Source of the DNA: Bacteroidota bacterium
GTDB lineage: Bacteria; Bacteroidota; Bacteroidia; Chitinophagales; Chitinophagaceae
Assembly: GCA_947457075.1 (NCBI GenBank)
Contig: CANGUG010000003.1
Span: 1 to 64,000 of the forward strand
Length of the DNA stretch: 64,000 bases
Direction of reading: 5' to 3'
Part shown: positions 15,944 to 25,354 of the stretch, one piece after another
Numbering within the stretch: the first letter of the stretch is position 1
Layout: each line of letters opens with the position of its first letter
Made by a program: the position numbers and the translations under genes
Notes under the pieces: generated by a model
The model's database searches: none
Told to the model about the DNA's origin: nothing
Seen by the model: the letters and a program-made list of their open reading frames with translations, nothing else

Positions 15944-16816
15944 CTAATACCTGAAGCTAAATTTATTTTCTAAAACCTGCACTTGAATATGTTTAGCATA
16001 AATAAGTTCCCCATCAACCTGAATCGGCATTTCTTTTGCACATTGAATATTAAATGAGGATCCAAGTGTTGCTTTTACAATTGGCAAATGCATATGTTTT
16101 CCAGTTTTAATAATGGGTAAGTACACTAATCGTTTCCAAACTGGTAAGGCTTCGCATAAAATCATATCTAATTTTCCGTCATTAATTTTAGCATCTGGCG
16201 CAATATAAAATCCACCACCAGCTCTAGAAGAATTTACAATTAATGCTAATAAACATTTTTGCTCCCAAGTTTGGTTTCCACATTGAATGAATAAGGCTGG
16301 TTCTTTATATCGAAGAATTTTCAAAATGACTGCTAATAAGTACCCCAATTTGCCCCCTAAAAATCGAATGGCTTTCATTGACTTAATAATTTCACCGTCA
16401 AATCCAACTCCCATACAATTAATATATAGTTTTTCATTTACTTTTCCCGCATCAATAGGTTTAGGATGGTTATTCATTACTTGATTGAATCTTTGAGCTA
16501 AATTAGCATCTCCGTATAGTTTCCAAGCAAAATCATTACCAGTGCCACCATCAAAGACTGCTATTGCTTTATTACAGTTTGGATAATGGTTGATAAAATA
16601 ATTAACTGTACCATCTCCTCCAATAATCCAACAATCAGAAAAGACAAATAATTCATTTTCAGGTGGCCATACAGCATTAAATATTTGATGATTGATATTT
16701 AATTTTTCCAATGATTTTGACAACCATTTTGCCACTTTTATTGCCTTGCCATTTCCTGCAAGGGGGTTTGTTAATATGGCCACATTGGTAATGGATGATT
16801 GGGTTGTCATGCGCAT
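15944..16816 (-). CDS. Diacylglycerol/lipid kinase family protein
   Basis: A 290-residue protein of the DAGK catalytic family (YegS/BmrU/DgkB group). Residues 12-22 read AILTNPLAGNG and GGDGTVN at 66-72 is the nucleotide-binding signature. GGTGNDFAWKL and the downstream VNGKxxxN-like region (AGKVNEKLYINCMGVGFDGEI) follow. Such enzymes phosphorylate lipid hydroxyls such as diacylglycerol with ATP. It is the last gene of a minus-strand group with the YkgJ-like and NamZ-like genes, 21 bp behind the latter. The ATG at 16810 is an alternative start. The substrate is not determined by sequence. Confidence 0.85.
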   Translation of the reverse strand: MRMTTQSSITNVAILTNPLAGNGKAIKVAKWLSKSLEKLNINHQIFNAVWPPENELFVFSDCWIIGGDGTVNYFINHYPNCNKAIAVFDGGTGNDFAWKLYGDANLAQRFNQVMNNHPKPIDAGKVNEKLYINCMGVGFDGEIIKSMKAIRFLGGKLGYLLAVILKILRYKEPALFIQCGNQTWEQKCLLALIVNSSRAGGGFYIAPDAKINDGKLDMILCEALPVWKRLVYLPIIKTGKHMHLPIVKATLGSSFNIQCAKEMPIQVDGELIYAKHIQVQVLENKFSFRY

Positions 16817-16837
16817 TGATTATTTTGGATAATGCAA

Positions 16838-18007
16838 TTAAGGGTAAAGTAAATACGGTGCTATCCTTTTTCTCCAACTATCCACCTTTACATTAAGCGT
16901 AATTTTTTGTAACCATTGTTGTAATGGTAATTCAAAAATTTCTTCAGCATTCGGAATGCCTAATAATAAGGATAGGTGATTTTTGCCAGTAGGATTGGCA
17001 TTTGTAGGATAGGGCATCCATTTAAATTGTGTTGGATGAATATCTTTTATCATTTTTAGTAACAATAATCCATTTAATACCGCTTCATAATAGGTTGGCT
17101 CAATTACTTTTATCCGAATACCGTTGGTGTTAACAGATATCCCTTCATTTTCAATAGGTAGGGATACAGTTTCGATAATGAAAGCGTCCTTTAAAATGGA
17201 CTGCCATACCATTTGAATTGCAGGTATATTTAGCCAAGTAGCGCCAATCCATTCAAATGAATATTTTGTACCACGTCCTACAGAAACATTGGTTGCTTCA
17301 AAAAAGCATAGTCCAGGATACAGTAAGGCTGCTTCCATATTTTGTAAAGCAGGTGAAGGAGCAGACCATTTCAAGTTCCAATCATAAAATTGTTTGGCTC
17401 TATTCCAGTTTTCACATTGTACAATAGTTAAGTTGGCCTTCCATTGCAGGGTTTGGTTAAAATAGTTGGCTAATTCTCCTAAAGTGCATTGGTGTTTAAT
17501 TGGAATATTAAAACGACCAATAAAACTACTAATTGAATTGTCTAGCATAGGGCCTTCGGACATTATCATTTGGCCTCCCAATGGGTTGGGTCTATCTAAA
17601 ATAATTACCTGTTTTTGATTGATGGCTGCTGCTTCTATCCAGTATGTCATTGACCATAAATAGGTGTAAAATCGAGTACCCGCATCTGGGATATCAAATA
17701 ACATGATATCAATAGCTGCTAAGTCTGAAGCAGAGGGCATATATTGACCACCGTATAAACTAGTTATTGGAATTCCAGTAATAGTATCTATTCCGTTTTC
17801 AATGAATGCGCCATCAGCACCCATTGCATTGATTCCATGTTCTGGTGAAAAAATCTTAGTTAATTGAAAACCTGCTTGTTGAAGCGCTAGTCGGCTAATT
17901 ATACCTTTATTTGTTTTGGCAGCATCATTGGTTAAAAAGGCAATTCGCTTTTGTTTCCAATTCGGTTCATTTTGTAAAATAATATCTATTCCACATTGCA
18001 AGGCCAT
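16838..18007 (-). CDS. namZ: DUF1343 / NamZ-like exo-beta-N-acetylmuramidase homologue
   Basis: A 389-residue DUF1343 protein. Family signatures are present: SPEHG at 54-58, LFDIPDAGTRFYTYLWSM near 100-117, RPNPLGG, and SAPSPALQNMEAALLYPGLCFFEATNVSVGRGT. NamZ of Bacillus removes terminal MurNAc from peptidoglycan fragments, and these motifs include its catalytic region. Unlike many exported members, this one starts straight into the domain (MALQCGIDIILQ) with no signal peptide, which suggests cytosolic recycling or an unannotated start. It is 20 bp downstream of the ykgJ-like gene in the same orientation. Confidence 0.82.
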   Translation of the reverse strand: MALQCGIDIILQNEPNWKQKRIAFLTNDAAKTNKGIISRLALQQAGFQLTKIFSPEHGINAMGADGAFIENGIDTITGIPITSLYGGQYMPSASDLAAIDIMLFDIPDAGTRFYTYLWSMTYWIEAAAINQKQVIILDRPNPLGGQMIMSEGPMLDNSISSFIGRFNIPIKHQCTLGELANYFNQTLQWKANLTIVQCENWNRAKQFYDWNLKWSAPSPALQNMEAALLYPGLCFFEATNVSVGRGTKYSFEWIGATWLNIPAIQMVWQSILKDAFIIETVSLPIENEGISVNTNGIRIKVIEPTYYEAVLNGLLLLKMIKDIHPTQFKWMPYPTNANPTGKNHLSLLLGIPNAEEIFELPLQQWLQKITLNVKVDSWRKRIAPYLLYP

Positions 18008-18027
18008 GAAATGATCATTTGGTAGGA

Positions 18028-18600
18028 TTATAGTGATGAGGATGCTGCTTGTTTGAATCCGGTTGCTAGTTTTAGGCTTTCCATTACGTTAAAAATAATG
18101 GGGCATCGGTCATAATGCATTTGAGTAGTAAACAATCTCTTATTAAAATCAGGTACATGAAAGGCAGGGAATTCTTTGCAACCTGCAAACCGATGTTCAT
18201 ATACACTGCAACTATTCCCCACTAGAAAATGACAAGGAATCGCATTAACCACCATACGACCTGATTCTCCTTTATCTAGGTATTTTTCATCAAATTCAGC
18301 TCTTGTTTGACCTAAATGAGCTGACAAATTGTTGGCCTCCTCTTCGTCTATATTCACCATTAGGCTTTTACAACAGTTGCCACAGTCGGTACATTCAATT
18401 TTGGGTGAAATGGCTTCTGAAAGGGCAAAAACGGATTTATCGAGGCTTAAACTGTCCAAATTTCGTAGAAAATCATGGAATTGTAGGTTTTCAGCTTCTA
18501 ATTCAATGGCCTTGTTTTTGATGAATTCAAGGTCGACAATCGGATATGATGGTTTGTTTTCGATGGGATAAAGATAAGGCAATAATCCTTTTATCCACAT
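18028..18600 (-). CDS. YkgJ-type cysteine-cluster protein
   Basis: A 190-residue protein with the YkgJ cysteine pattern: C70, C73, C76 and C77 (CTDCGNCC), then PCHFL, a C in NSCSVYEHR and GCKEFP. The pattern suggests a bound Zn or Fe-S cluster. The family has no settled function. It is first in a minus-strand group with the NamZ-like protein and the lipid kinase. The promoter region is shared with divergent parE (about 100 bp). Confidence 0.82.
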   Translation of the reverse strand: MWIKGLLPYLYPIENKPSYPIVDLEFIKNKAIELEAENLQFHDFLRNLDSLSLDKSVFALSEAISPKIECTDCGNCCKSLMVNIDEEEANNLSAHLGQTRAEFDEKYLDKGESGRMVVNAIPCHFLVGNSCSVYEHRFAGCKEFPAFHVPDFNKRLFTTQMHYDRCPIIFNVMESLKLATGFKQAASSSL

Positions 18601-18625
18601 TTGCCCATTTTTGGTACATTTTAGA

Positions 18626-18655
18626 TTGCAAAACTTGTTTCGAGCATTAGATTTG
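18626..18655 (+). promoter_or_regulatory. Promoter of the parE operon
   Basis: TTG at 18626-18628, a 19-nt spacer and TAGATTTG at 18648-18655 match the Bacteroidota consensus TTG-N17-23-TAnnTTTG. Transcription would start about 35 nt before the parE ATG at 18699. Confidence 0.65.
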
Positions 18656-18698
18656 CAGCTAGACGAGGGCTTAATTAGCCCATAAAGTATTGATAATT

Positions 18699-20594
18699 AT
18701 GGCAGAAGCAAAGATCGGGGCTGAATATAACGAAGACTCCATTAGGTCATTAGATTGGAAAGAACATATCCGTTTACGTCCAGGTATGTATATCGGAAAA
18801 TTAGGAGATGGAACAGCTCCTGATGATGGCATTTATGTATTAATCAAAGAAGTAATAGATAACTGTATCGACGAACACACCATGGGTTATGGAAAGCAGG
18901 TGGAAATTTCTATTCAAGATAAAACAGTGACTATTCGAGATTATGGTCGTGGAATTCCATTGGGAAAAATTGTAGATGTAGTTAGTAAAATTAATACGGG
19001 TGCCAAATATGATAGTAAGGCCTTCCAAAAATCAGTAGGTTTAAATGGAGTAGGTACAAAAGCGGTCAATGCATTGAGTGAAGACTTTACCGTAACTGCA
19101 TTTAGAGAAGGAAAAACAAGATCGGCCTCTTTTGAAAAAGGACAGTTGATTAATGAAACAAAGGAAGCTAAAACAACGGAAGCAAATGGAACATTAGTAA
19201 GTTTCACGCCTGACGCGACCGTGTTTAAGAACTATCATTTTATTTACGAATATATTGAAAGTCAACTTTGGAACTATTGTTATTTGAATGCGGGCTTAGT
19301 GATTCATTTTAATGATAAAAAGTTTATAAGTAAAAATGGTTTATTAGACTTATTAGAACGTAAAACCAATCCCGATGAATTAAGGTATCCCATAATGCAT
19401 TTAAAAGGGGAGGATATCGAAGTAGCTATCTCACATAACAATGATTATGGGGAGGATATTTTTTCCTTCGTAAATGGTCAATACACTACTCAAGGGGGTA
19501 CACATCAGCAAGCATTTAGAGAAGCATATGTTAAAGTGATTCGTGATTTTTATAAAAAAGACTACGAAGCTTCAGATATTAGAACCAGTATTGTGGCAGC
19601 GGTTTCGGTTCGGGTGCAAGAGCCTGTATTTGAAAGCCAAACCAAAACAAAGCTAGGTTCTCAAAATGTAGCAGATGGTGGGCCGAGTATGAAGAATTTT
19701 GTCACTGAATTTTTAGCAAAAGAATTAGACAATTTCTTACACCGTAATGCAAGTGTAGCTGAAGCGCTTAAAAAACGTATTGAACAAAACGAACGTGAAA
19801 GAAAAGAGCTTGCGGGTATTAAAAAATTAGCCAATGAGCGCGCAAAGAAAGCCAATTTACATAATAAGAAATTAAGAGACTGTCGCGTACACTTAAATGA
19901 TGATTTGCCTTCAAAGAATAAAGAAATGTATATTGCTACACAGCAATCAAGTACTTTGTTTATTACCGAGGGGGACTCTGCAAGTGGTAGCATTACCAAG
20001 TCTCGAAATGTAGATACCCAAGCAGTATTTAGTTTAAGAGGTAAGCCATTGAATGCTTTTGGATTAACCAAAAAAGTGGTTTATGAAAACGAAGAGTTTA
20101 ATTTATTGCAACATGCTTTAAATATTGAAGAGGGATTGGAGGGCTTGCGTTATAATAATATTGTAATTGCTACCGATGCCGATGTGGATGGTATGCATAT
20201 TCGTTTGTTAATGCTTACCTTCTTTTTGCAATTCTTCCCCGATTTGGTAAAACGTGGGCATGTATTTGTTTTAGAAACACCATTATTCCGTGTGCGTAAC
20301 AAGCAAAAAACAATTTATTGTTACGATGAAGCAGAAAAGCAAAAAGCAATTAGTGAATTAGGAAGTAAACCAGAAATTACTCGATTCAAGGGTTTAGGTG
20401 AAATTAGTCCTGAAGAATTTGGTAAGTTCATTAATGCTGACATAAAATTAGCTCCTGTTATTTTAGAACAAGGGGATCATATTCAACATTTGTTGGAATA
20501 TTACATGGGAAAGAATTCACCTGAAAGACAGGATTTCATTATCAATAATTTAAAAGTTGAACTAGATAAAGCGCATGATACACATAGTATTTAA
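18699..20594 (+). CDS. parE: DNA topoisomerase IV subunit B
   Basis: A 631-residue type IIA topoisomerase B subunit. The ATG at 18699 ([10 protein letters not shown]) is preferred; a TTG three codons upstream is unlikely. The GHKL ATPase domain shows [19 protein letters not shown] and [13 protein letters not shown]. The transducer and TOPRIM domains follow, with [10 protein letters not shown] and [12 protein letters not shown] for Mg binding. The short length without the large GyrB insert, and the genuine parC 1.3 kb downstream, favour ParE over GyrB. Topoisomerase IV decatenates daughter chromosomes. The last 20 bp overlap the start of the DUF1835 gene. Confidence 0.93.
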   Translation: MAEAKIGAEYNEDSIRSLDWKEHIRLRPGMYIGKLGDGTAPDDGIYVLIKEVIDNCIDEHTMGYGKQVEISIQDKTVTIRDYGRGIPLGKIVDVVSKINTGAKYDSKAFQKSVGLNGVGTKAVNALSEDFTVTAFREGKTRSASFEKGQLINETKEAKTTEANGTLVSFTPDATVFKNYHFIYEYIESQLWNYCYLNAGLVIHFNDKKFISKNGLLDLLERKTNPDELRYPIMHLKGEDIEVAISHNNDYGEDIFSFVNGQYTTQGGTHQQAFREAYVKVIRDFYKKDYEASDIRTSIVAAVSVRVQEPVFESQTKTKLGSQNVADGGPSMKNFVTEFLAKELDNFLHRNASVAEALKKRIEQNERERKELAGIKKLANERAKKANLHNKKLRDCRVHLNDDLPSKNKEMYIATQQSSTLFITEGDSASGSITKSRNVDTQAVFSLRGKPLNAFGLTKKVVYENEEFNLLQHALNIEEGLEGLRYNNIVIATDADVDGMHIRLLMLTFFLQFFPDLVKRGHVFVLETPLFRVRNKQKTIYCYDEAEKQKAISELGSKPEITRFKGLGEISPEEFGKFINADIKLAPVILEQGDHIQHLLEYYMGKNSPERQDFIINNLKVELDKAHDTHSI

Positions 20595-21414
20595 CACAGC
20601 TGATATTGCTGCCTTAGAAGCTGCCATTGAATTGGATGAAACTCTAGCTGGCAAAGTAATTGAAATTAAAGACGATTACGCTGTTGGGCCATTGCAAGAT
20701 ATTTATGAAACCGAAGGTTATCAAGCTCGTAGAGATTGGTGGCAATCTATATTAACGCATTCACCTTATACCGATCAATTAGATCTGGTGGATGATAAGT
20801 TAACAGTTCATCAATTAATGAATGCATTAAACCATGATGAAAATGAAACAATATGGATATGGATGGGCCAAAATGCACATGATGTTTCAGGTTATTATTG
20901 GTTAATGAGTCAGTTTAAAGAATACCAAGGTCGTATTCAAGTATTGTATTTAAATAATCTTCCTTTTTTAAATGAAAAAGGGCAATTATTTTACCCAACC
21001 TATTTAAGTCAAATTCAGCCAAAAGAATTTTTAAAAGCAAAAAAATTAGCGCGACCTATCACGTTAAGTGAATTTGAATTAGATCCAGATGAATGGAAAA
21101 AATTATGCATGGAAAATGAAGGGGTGCGTTATTTAGAAGGGGGTAAGAAATTAGTAAGTATGCATATTGGTTGTTATGATAAAGAAATTCTTTCCTTATT
21201 AACTAAAAATGCGCAAAAGTTACCAAGTGCTTTGTCTAATATCATGGCTAAGTTAAAAGTTAAATTAGGGGATACATTTATTGTTGCTCGCTTAAAGGTT
21301 TTAGAAGAAGCAGGTAAAATTGTTTTTGTAGGAGATTGGAATAAAGGCTGGAAAGATATTGTAGTTCAAATGCCAGGAGGCAATGCGACAGTTGTTGAAA
21401 CCGAAGTTGAATAA
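20575..21414 (+). CDS. DUF1835/DUF3658 protein
   Basis: A 279-residue protein beginning [18 protein letters not shown], the DUF1835 start, with DDYAVGPL and [19 protein letters not shown] typical of that domain. The C-terminal third ([35 protein letters not shown]) matches the companion DUF3658 pattern. It is predicted cytoplasmic. The start lies inside the 3' end of parE (20-bp overlap), so translation is probably coupled. The function of the domain is not established; its position between parE and parC is the main clue. Confidence 0.82.
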   Translation: MIHIVFNTADIAALEAAIELDETLAGKVIEIKDDYAVGPLQDIYETEGYQARRDWWQSILTHSPYTDQLDLVDDKLTVHQLMNALNHDENETIWIWMGQNAHDVSGYYWLMSQFKEYQGRIQVLYLNNLPFLNEKGQLFYPTYLSQIQPKEFLKAKKLARPITLSEFELDPDEWKKLCMENEGVRYLEGGKKLVSMHIGCYDKEILSLLTKNAQKLPSALSNIMAKLKVKLGDTFIVARLKVLEEAGKIVFVGDWNKGWKDIVVQMPGGNATVVETEVE

Positions 21415-21463
21415 GCAATTAAGTTGGATTCAATAATTAAAAAAAGAATATTAAACTAAAACA

Positions 21464-21832
21464 ATGAGTGTAACCATTACCCCAATCAGTATAAAGGCTG
21501 CAGATGAGCGTGGGGCACTTCATTATTTTAGTACAGATAGAACAGGTGAATTTTTATTGGTGTATCGTAAGGCGGGTTCAATTAGTGGTAATCATTATCA
21601 CAAAGGGAGTTCGGCTGGTAAAAATCCAGAAGACATGCTTTTAGTGCAAGGAAAAGCAATCTTGCAATGGAAAGATATGATAACCAACCAAGCGGAAACA
21701 GTAGAATTAGTGGCGCCAACAAGGGTTTTGATCCAAGCGAATGTTTGGCATCAAATGACAGCTACTACAGATATTGTTTTTGTTGAATTAAATAGTTTAG
21801 CAGAAGGTAGTGAAGACACTTACCGACTATAA
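21464..21832 (+). CDS. Cupin-fold protein, CapF C-terminal/FdtA-like
   Basis: A 122-residue single cupin with GNHYHKGSSAGKNPEDMLLVQGKAILQWKD, the metal-binding HxH motif, and ANVWHQMTATTDIVFVELNS carrying the second histidine. This is closest in pattern to the cupin of sugar-modifying enzymes such as CapF or FdtA. No sugar gene is adjacent, since it sits between DUF1835 and parC, so a sugar substrate is not supported by context. It is probably part of the parE-parC transcription unit. Confidence 0.75.
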   Translation: MSVTITPISIKAADERGALHYFSTDRTGEFLLVYRKAGSISGNHYHKGSSAGKNPEDMLLVQGKAILQWKDMITNQAETVELVAPTRVLIQANVWHQMTATTDIVFVELNSLAEGSEDTYRL

Positions 21833-21865
21833 AGAACTTAGTGTAAGTTCAAATTAAGATTAGTT

Positions 21866-24388
21866 ATGGCAAAAGAGAAAAATTTAAGTAGGGTAACGGA
21901 AAATGAATCAGGCGTTCAAGGACAGTATAAAAACTGGTTTTTGGATTATGCTTCTTATGTTATTTTAGAAAGAGCTGTCCCTGCTATTGAAGATGGATTA
22001 AAACCTGTGCAACGAAGAATCTTACATGCCATGAAGGAAATGGATGATGGAAGATTTAATAAGGTAGCCAACATAATTGGTCAAAGTATGCAGTACCATC
22101 CTCATGGAGACGCAAGTATTGGAGATGCTTTGGTGAATATTGGCCAAAAAAATTTATTGGTGGAAACCCAAGGTAATTGGGGTGATGTAAGAACAGGTGA
22201 TTCCGCTGCGGCTTCAAGGTATATAGAAGCCCGTTTAAGTAAATTTGCATTGGAAGTAGCATTTAATGTAAAAACAACCGAATGGGCATTAAGCTATGAT
22301 GGTCGTAAAAATGAACCGGTTACACTTCCCATGAAATTTCCATTATTATTGGCACAAGGGGCGGATGGTATTGCGGTAGGACTTTCAACAAAAATATTGC
22401 CCCACAACTTTAATGAATTACTTGAAGCGAGCATTAAACATTTAAGGGGGCGTAAGTTTGAATTATTACCTGATTTCCAAACGGGGGGGATGATTGACGC
22501 TTCAAATTATAATGATGGGAAACGAGGTGGAAAAGTAAGAGTGCGTGCACATATTGAAGAGTTGGATAAAAAAACTTTACTCATTAAAGACGTCCCCTAT
22601 AGTGTAACTACTACCCAACTAATGGAGAGCATTACCAAGGCCAATGACCAAGGTAAAATCAAAATTAAAAAAGTGACCGATGTGACTGCGGCTGAAGTGG
22701 AAATACAAATTGACTTAGCTACGGGAATATCTCCTGATATTACTATTGATGCTTTGTATGCATTTACAGATTGTGAAATTAGTTTGTCGCCCAATGCTTG
22801 TGTAATTGTTGATAATCGACCTCAGTTTTTGGGGGCTAGTGATTTATTAAAATATTCAGTAGAACACACTAAAGGATTATTAAAAGCGGAATTGGAAATT
22901 CAATTAAAGGAATTAGAAAATAAATGGCATTTCACTAGTTTGGAAAAAATATTCTTCGAAGAAAAAATATACCAAGAATTAGAAAAGAAGCATTTAAATT
23001 GGGACAAAGTAATTGATGCCATAGATAAAGCTTTTGAGCCGTTTAAAAAGAAGTTTAAAAAGCCTATTGAGCGCGAGGACTTATTAAAATTAACCGATAA
23101 GCCAGTTCGTCGTATTTATAAATTAGATATTGAAGACTTAATACAACAAATTAAAGATATTGAGGCAAGCATTAAAGAAACCAAACATCATTTAAATAAT
23201 TTGGTGGATTATGCAGTAAGCTATTATGAAGGTTTACAAAAGAAATATGGCAAGGGTAAGGAACGCAAAACAGAGATTAAAGAGTTTGATACCATTCAAG
23301 TAAAGCAGGTGGCGATTGCCAATACGAAACTTTACATTAATAAAGCGGAAGGTTTTATTGGAACAGGGTTGAAAAAGGATGAATTCTTATGTGATTGTAC
23401 CGACTATGATGATATTATAGCTTTTACCAAGTCGGGTATTATGAAAGTGGTCAAAGTATCCGATAAAGTATTTATTGGAAAAGATATTATACATGCTGCC
23501 GTTTTCCAAAAGAACGACGAACGTACCACCTATAATATGGTGTATGTAGATGGAGCAAGTGGCATAAGTTATGCTAAACGATTTAATGTTACAGGTGTTA
23601 CCCGTGATAAGGAATACCCATTAGCAAAGAGTGCTGAAAAATCCAAAGTGCATTATATGTCGGTGAATGCCAATGGAGAAGCCGAATCGGTTAAAATAAT
23701 TTTAAGTCCTAACTGTAGTGCAAGAATCAAAGAATTTGATTTTTATTTTGAAACATTGGAAGTGAAAGTTCGAAGCAGTGTAGGGAATCAAGTGACTAAA
23801 TATCCTATCAAAACAGTTCGTTTAAAAGAGGCGGGCAAAAGTACTTTGGTTGGCCGTAAGCTTTGGTTTGACGATAAGTTTGGTCGTTTAAACAGTGAAG
23901 AAAAAGGAATTTACTTAGGCACTTTCGAAGATGAAAAATTACTGGTATTTACTAAGGATGGTTATTATGAAGTAACAGATACGGAGCAATCACAACGTTT
24001 TGATCCAGAAAAAGTAATGTTTATTGAAAAGTTTAACCCTGATAAAGTGGTTACGGCTGTTTATTTAGACAAGGATAAACTTCAATTTAACATTAAACGC
24101 TTTAAAATTGAAACAACTACCTTACGTACACCTTTTTCTTGTATCAAGGAAGGGAATGGTAATTATTTAATGGCCGTAACAACTGCTGTTGAACCTATTT
24201 TAGTAGTTAATACTGGAAAAGGGGCTCAAATTAGAAAAGCAAAATTCAAAGTGAGCAAGATTGTAGATATCATGGGTTGGAAAGCCGTAGGTACCAAATT
24301 GACTGACTTTAACAAGACAATCGAAATGGAATGGGAGACCAAGGTAGTGATAAAAGATCCTAATGATGAACAACCAGAATTGTTCTAA
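21866..24388 (+). CDS. parC: DNA topoisomerase IV subunit A
   Basis: An 840-residue GyrA/ParC protein. The DNA-cleavage domain starts VPAIEDGLKPVQRRILHAM and HPHGDASIGDALV, and AAASRYIEARL places the catalytic tyrosine at Tyr119. A long coiled-coil tower follows, then a C-terminal beta-pinwheel. There is no intact GyrA box (QRRGGKG), which favours ParC, as does the linkage to parE. The subunit breaks and rejoins DNA for decatenation. It lies 33 bp after the cupin gene. Confidence 0.92.
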   Translation: MAKEKNLSRVTENESGVQGQYKNWFLDYASYVILERAVPAIEDGLKPVQRRILHAMKEMDDGRFNKVANIIGQSMQYHPHGDASIGDALVNIGQKNLLVETQGNWGDVRTGDSAAASRYIEARLSKFALEVAFNVKTTEWALSYDGRKNEPVTLPMKFPLLLAQGADGIAVGLSTKILPHNFNELLEASIKHLRGRKFELLPDFQTGGMIDASNYNDGKRGGKVRVRAHIEELDKKTLLIKDVPYSVTTTQLMESITKANDQGKIKIKKVTDVTAAEVEIQIDLATGISPDITIDALYAFTDCEISLSPNACVIVDNRPQFLGASDLLKYSVEHTKGLLKAELEIQLKELENKWHFTSLEKIFFEEKIYQELEKKHLNWDKVIDAIDKAFEPFKKKFKKPIEREDLLKLTDKPVRRIYKLDIEDLIQQIKDIEASIKETKHHLNNLVDYAVSYYEGLQKKYGKGKERKTEIKEFDTIQVKQVAIANTKLYINKAEGFIGTGLKKDEFLCDCTDYDDIIAFTKSGIMKVVKVSDKVFIGKDIIHAAVFQKNDERTTYNMVYVDGASGISYAKRFNVTGVTRDKEYPLAKSAEKSKVHYMSVNANGEAESVKIILSPNCSARIKEFDFYFETLEVKVRSSVGNQVTKYPIKTVRLKEAGKSTLVGRKLWFDDKFGRLNSEEKGIYLGTFEDEKLLVFTKDGYYEVTDTEQSQRFDPEKVMFIEKFNPDKVVTAVYLDKDKLQFNIKRFKIETTTLRTPFSCIKEGNGNYLMAVTTAVEPILVVNTGKGAQIRKAKFKVSKIVDIMGWKAVGTKLTDFNKTIEMEWETKVVIKDPNDEQPELF

Positions 24389-24422
24389 TTTTATAAGGTA
24401 GTAAAACCATAAACAAATTAAC

Positions 24423-25301
24423 ATGTCAAGCATTAATGTAGGTCAATTTAATCTGATGCGTGTAGACCGAAGAGTTGACTTTGGCTTTTACATGGATGAT
24501 GGGGGCGAAGGAATTTTGTTACCCAAACGTTTTGTTCCTGCTGGTTTACAAGTGGGGGATACGATTAGTGTATTTGTATATCATGATTCAGACAATCGTT
24601 TAATAGCTACTACTCAGGAACCCTTTGCAGTGGTAGGGGATATTGCCGCATTAAAAGTGGTGGAACTAACCCGTCAAGGTGCTTTTATGGACTGGGGTTT
24701 GATGAAGGATGTTTTTGTACCTGCCTCGCAACAATTATCTACTATGCGTTTAGGGGGTAAGTATTTAGTGAAATTATATATTGACAAGCAAACTGGAAGG
24801 GTTGCTGCAACTGAAAAAATAGACAACCAAATCAGTAATGACATTTTAACGGTGAAGGAAAGGGAAAAAGTGAAAGTGCAGGTTTATCGAGAATCAGAAA
24901 TTGGTTATGTGGTTATTGTAAATGGAGTGCATCAAGGCTTGGTATATAAAAATGAAGTTTTTACCCATTTGCATATAGGTCAGTTTATTGATGAGGCATT
25001 TGTAAAAAAAATAAGAGAGGACAATAAATTGGATATTGGTATTGGGAAACAAGGTGTTGAAAAATTAGATAGCGACCAACAAACCATCATCAAGTTGTTG
25101 AAACTGCATAAGGGCTTTTTGCCTTATCATGATAAATCCAGTCCTGATGATATTTATGCATTCTTTGCAATGAGTAAAAAGGCTTTTAAAATGAATGTAG
25201 GAATTTTGTATAAATCTAAATTAATCACATTGGAAGAAGCTGGAATTCGTTTGGTAGAAACAACGACAAACTCCGAAACCAGTGCATCAGACTCTATTTA
25301 A
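24423..25301 (+). CDS. cvfB: S1-like RNA-binding protein CvfB
   Basis: A 292-residue protein with the CvfB layout of three S1-like barrels and a C-terminal winged helix. The first is VGQFNLMRVDRRVDFGFYMDDGGEGILLPKR, the second LTRQGAFMDWGLMKDVFVPASQQ, the third EIGYVVIVNGVHQGLVYKNEVF, and the end LPYHDKSSPDDIYAFFAMSKKAFKMNVGILYK is the typical winged helix. In Staphylococcus CvfB affects virulence gene expression through RNA binding. It follows parC by 34 bp and may be in the same unit. Confidence 0.87.
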   Translation: MSSINVGQFNLMRVDRRVDFGFYMDDGGEGILLPKRFVPAGLQVGDTISVFVYHDSDNRLIATTQEPFAVVGDIAALKVVELTRQGAFMDWGLMKDVFVPASQQLSTMRLGGKYLVKLYIDKQTGRVAATEKIDNQISNDILTVKEREKVKVQVYRESEIGYVVIVNGVHQGLVYKNEVFTHLHIGQFIDEAFVKKIREDNKLDIGIGKQGVEKLDSDQQTIIKLLKLHKGFLPYHDKSSPDDIYAFFAMSKKAFKMNVGILYKSKLITLEEAGIRLVETTTNSETSASDSI

Positions 25302-25354
25302 ATTAATATTTTTTAAATAATTAGTATCTATTTTACAATTGAAAATTGAACATT

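Noticed and set aside
18690..18698. TTG start for parE
   Set aside because: The ATG at 18699 gives the usual family start and fits the promoter spacing.
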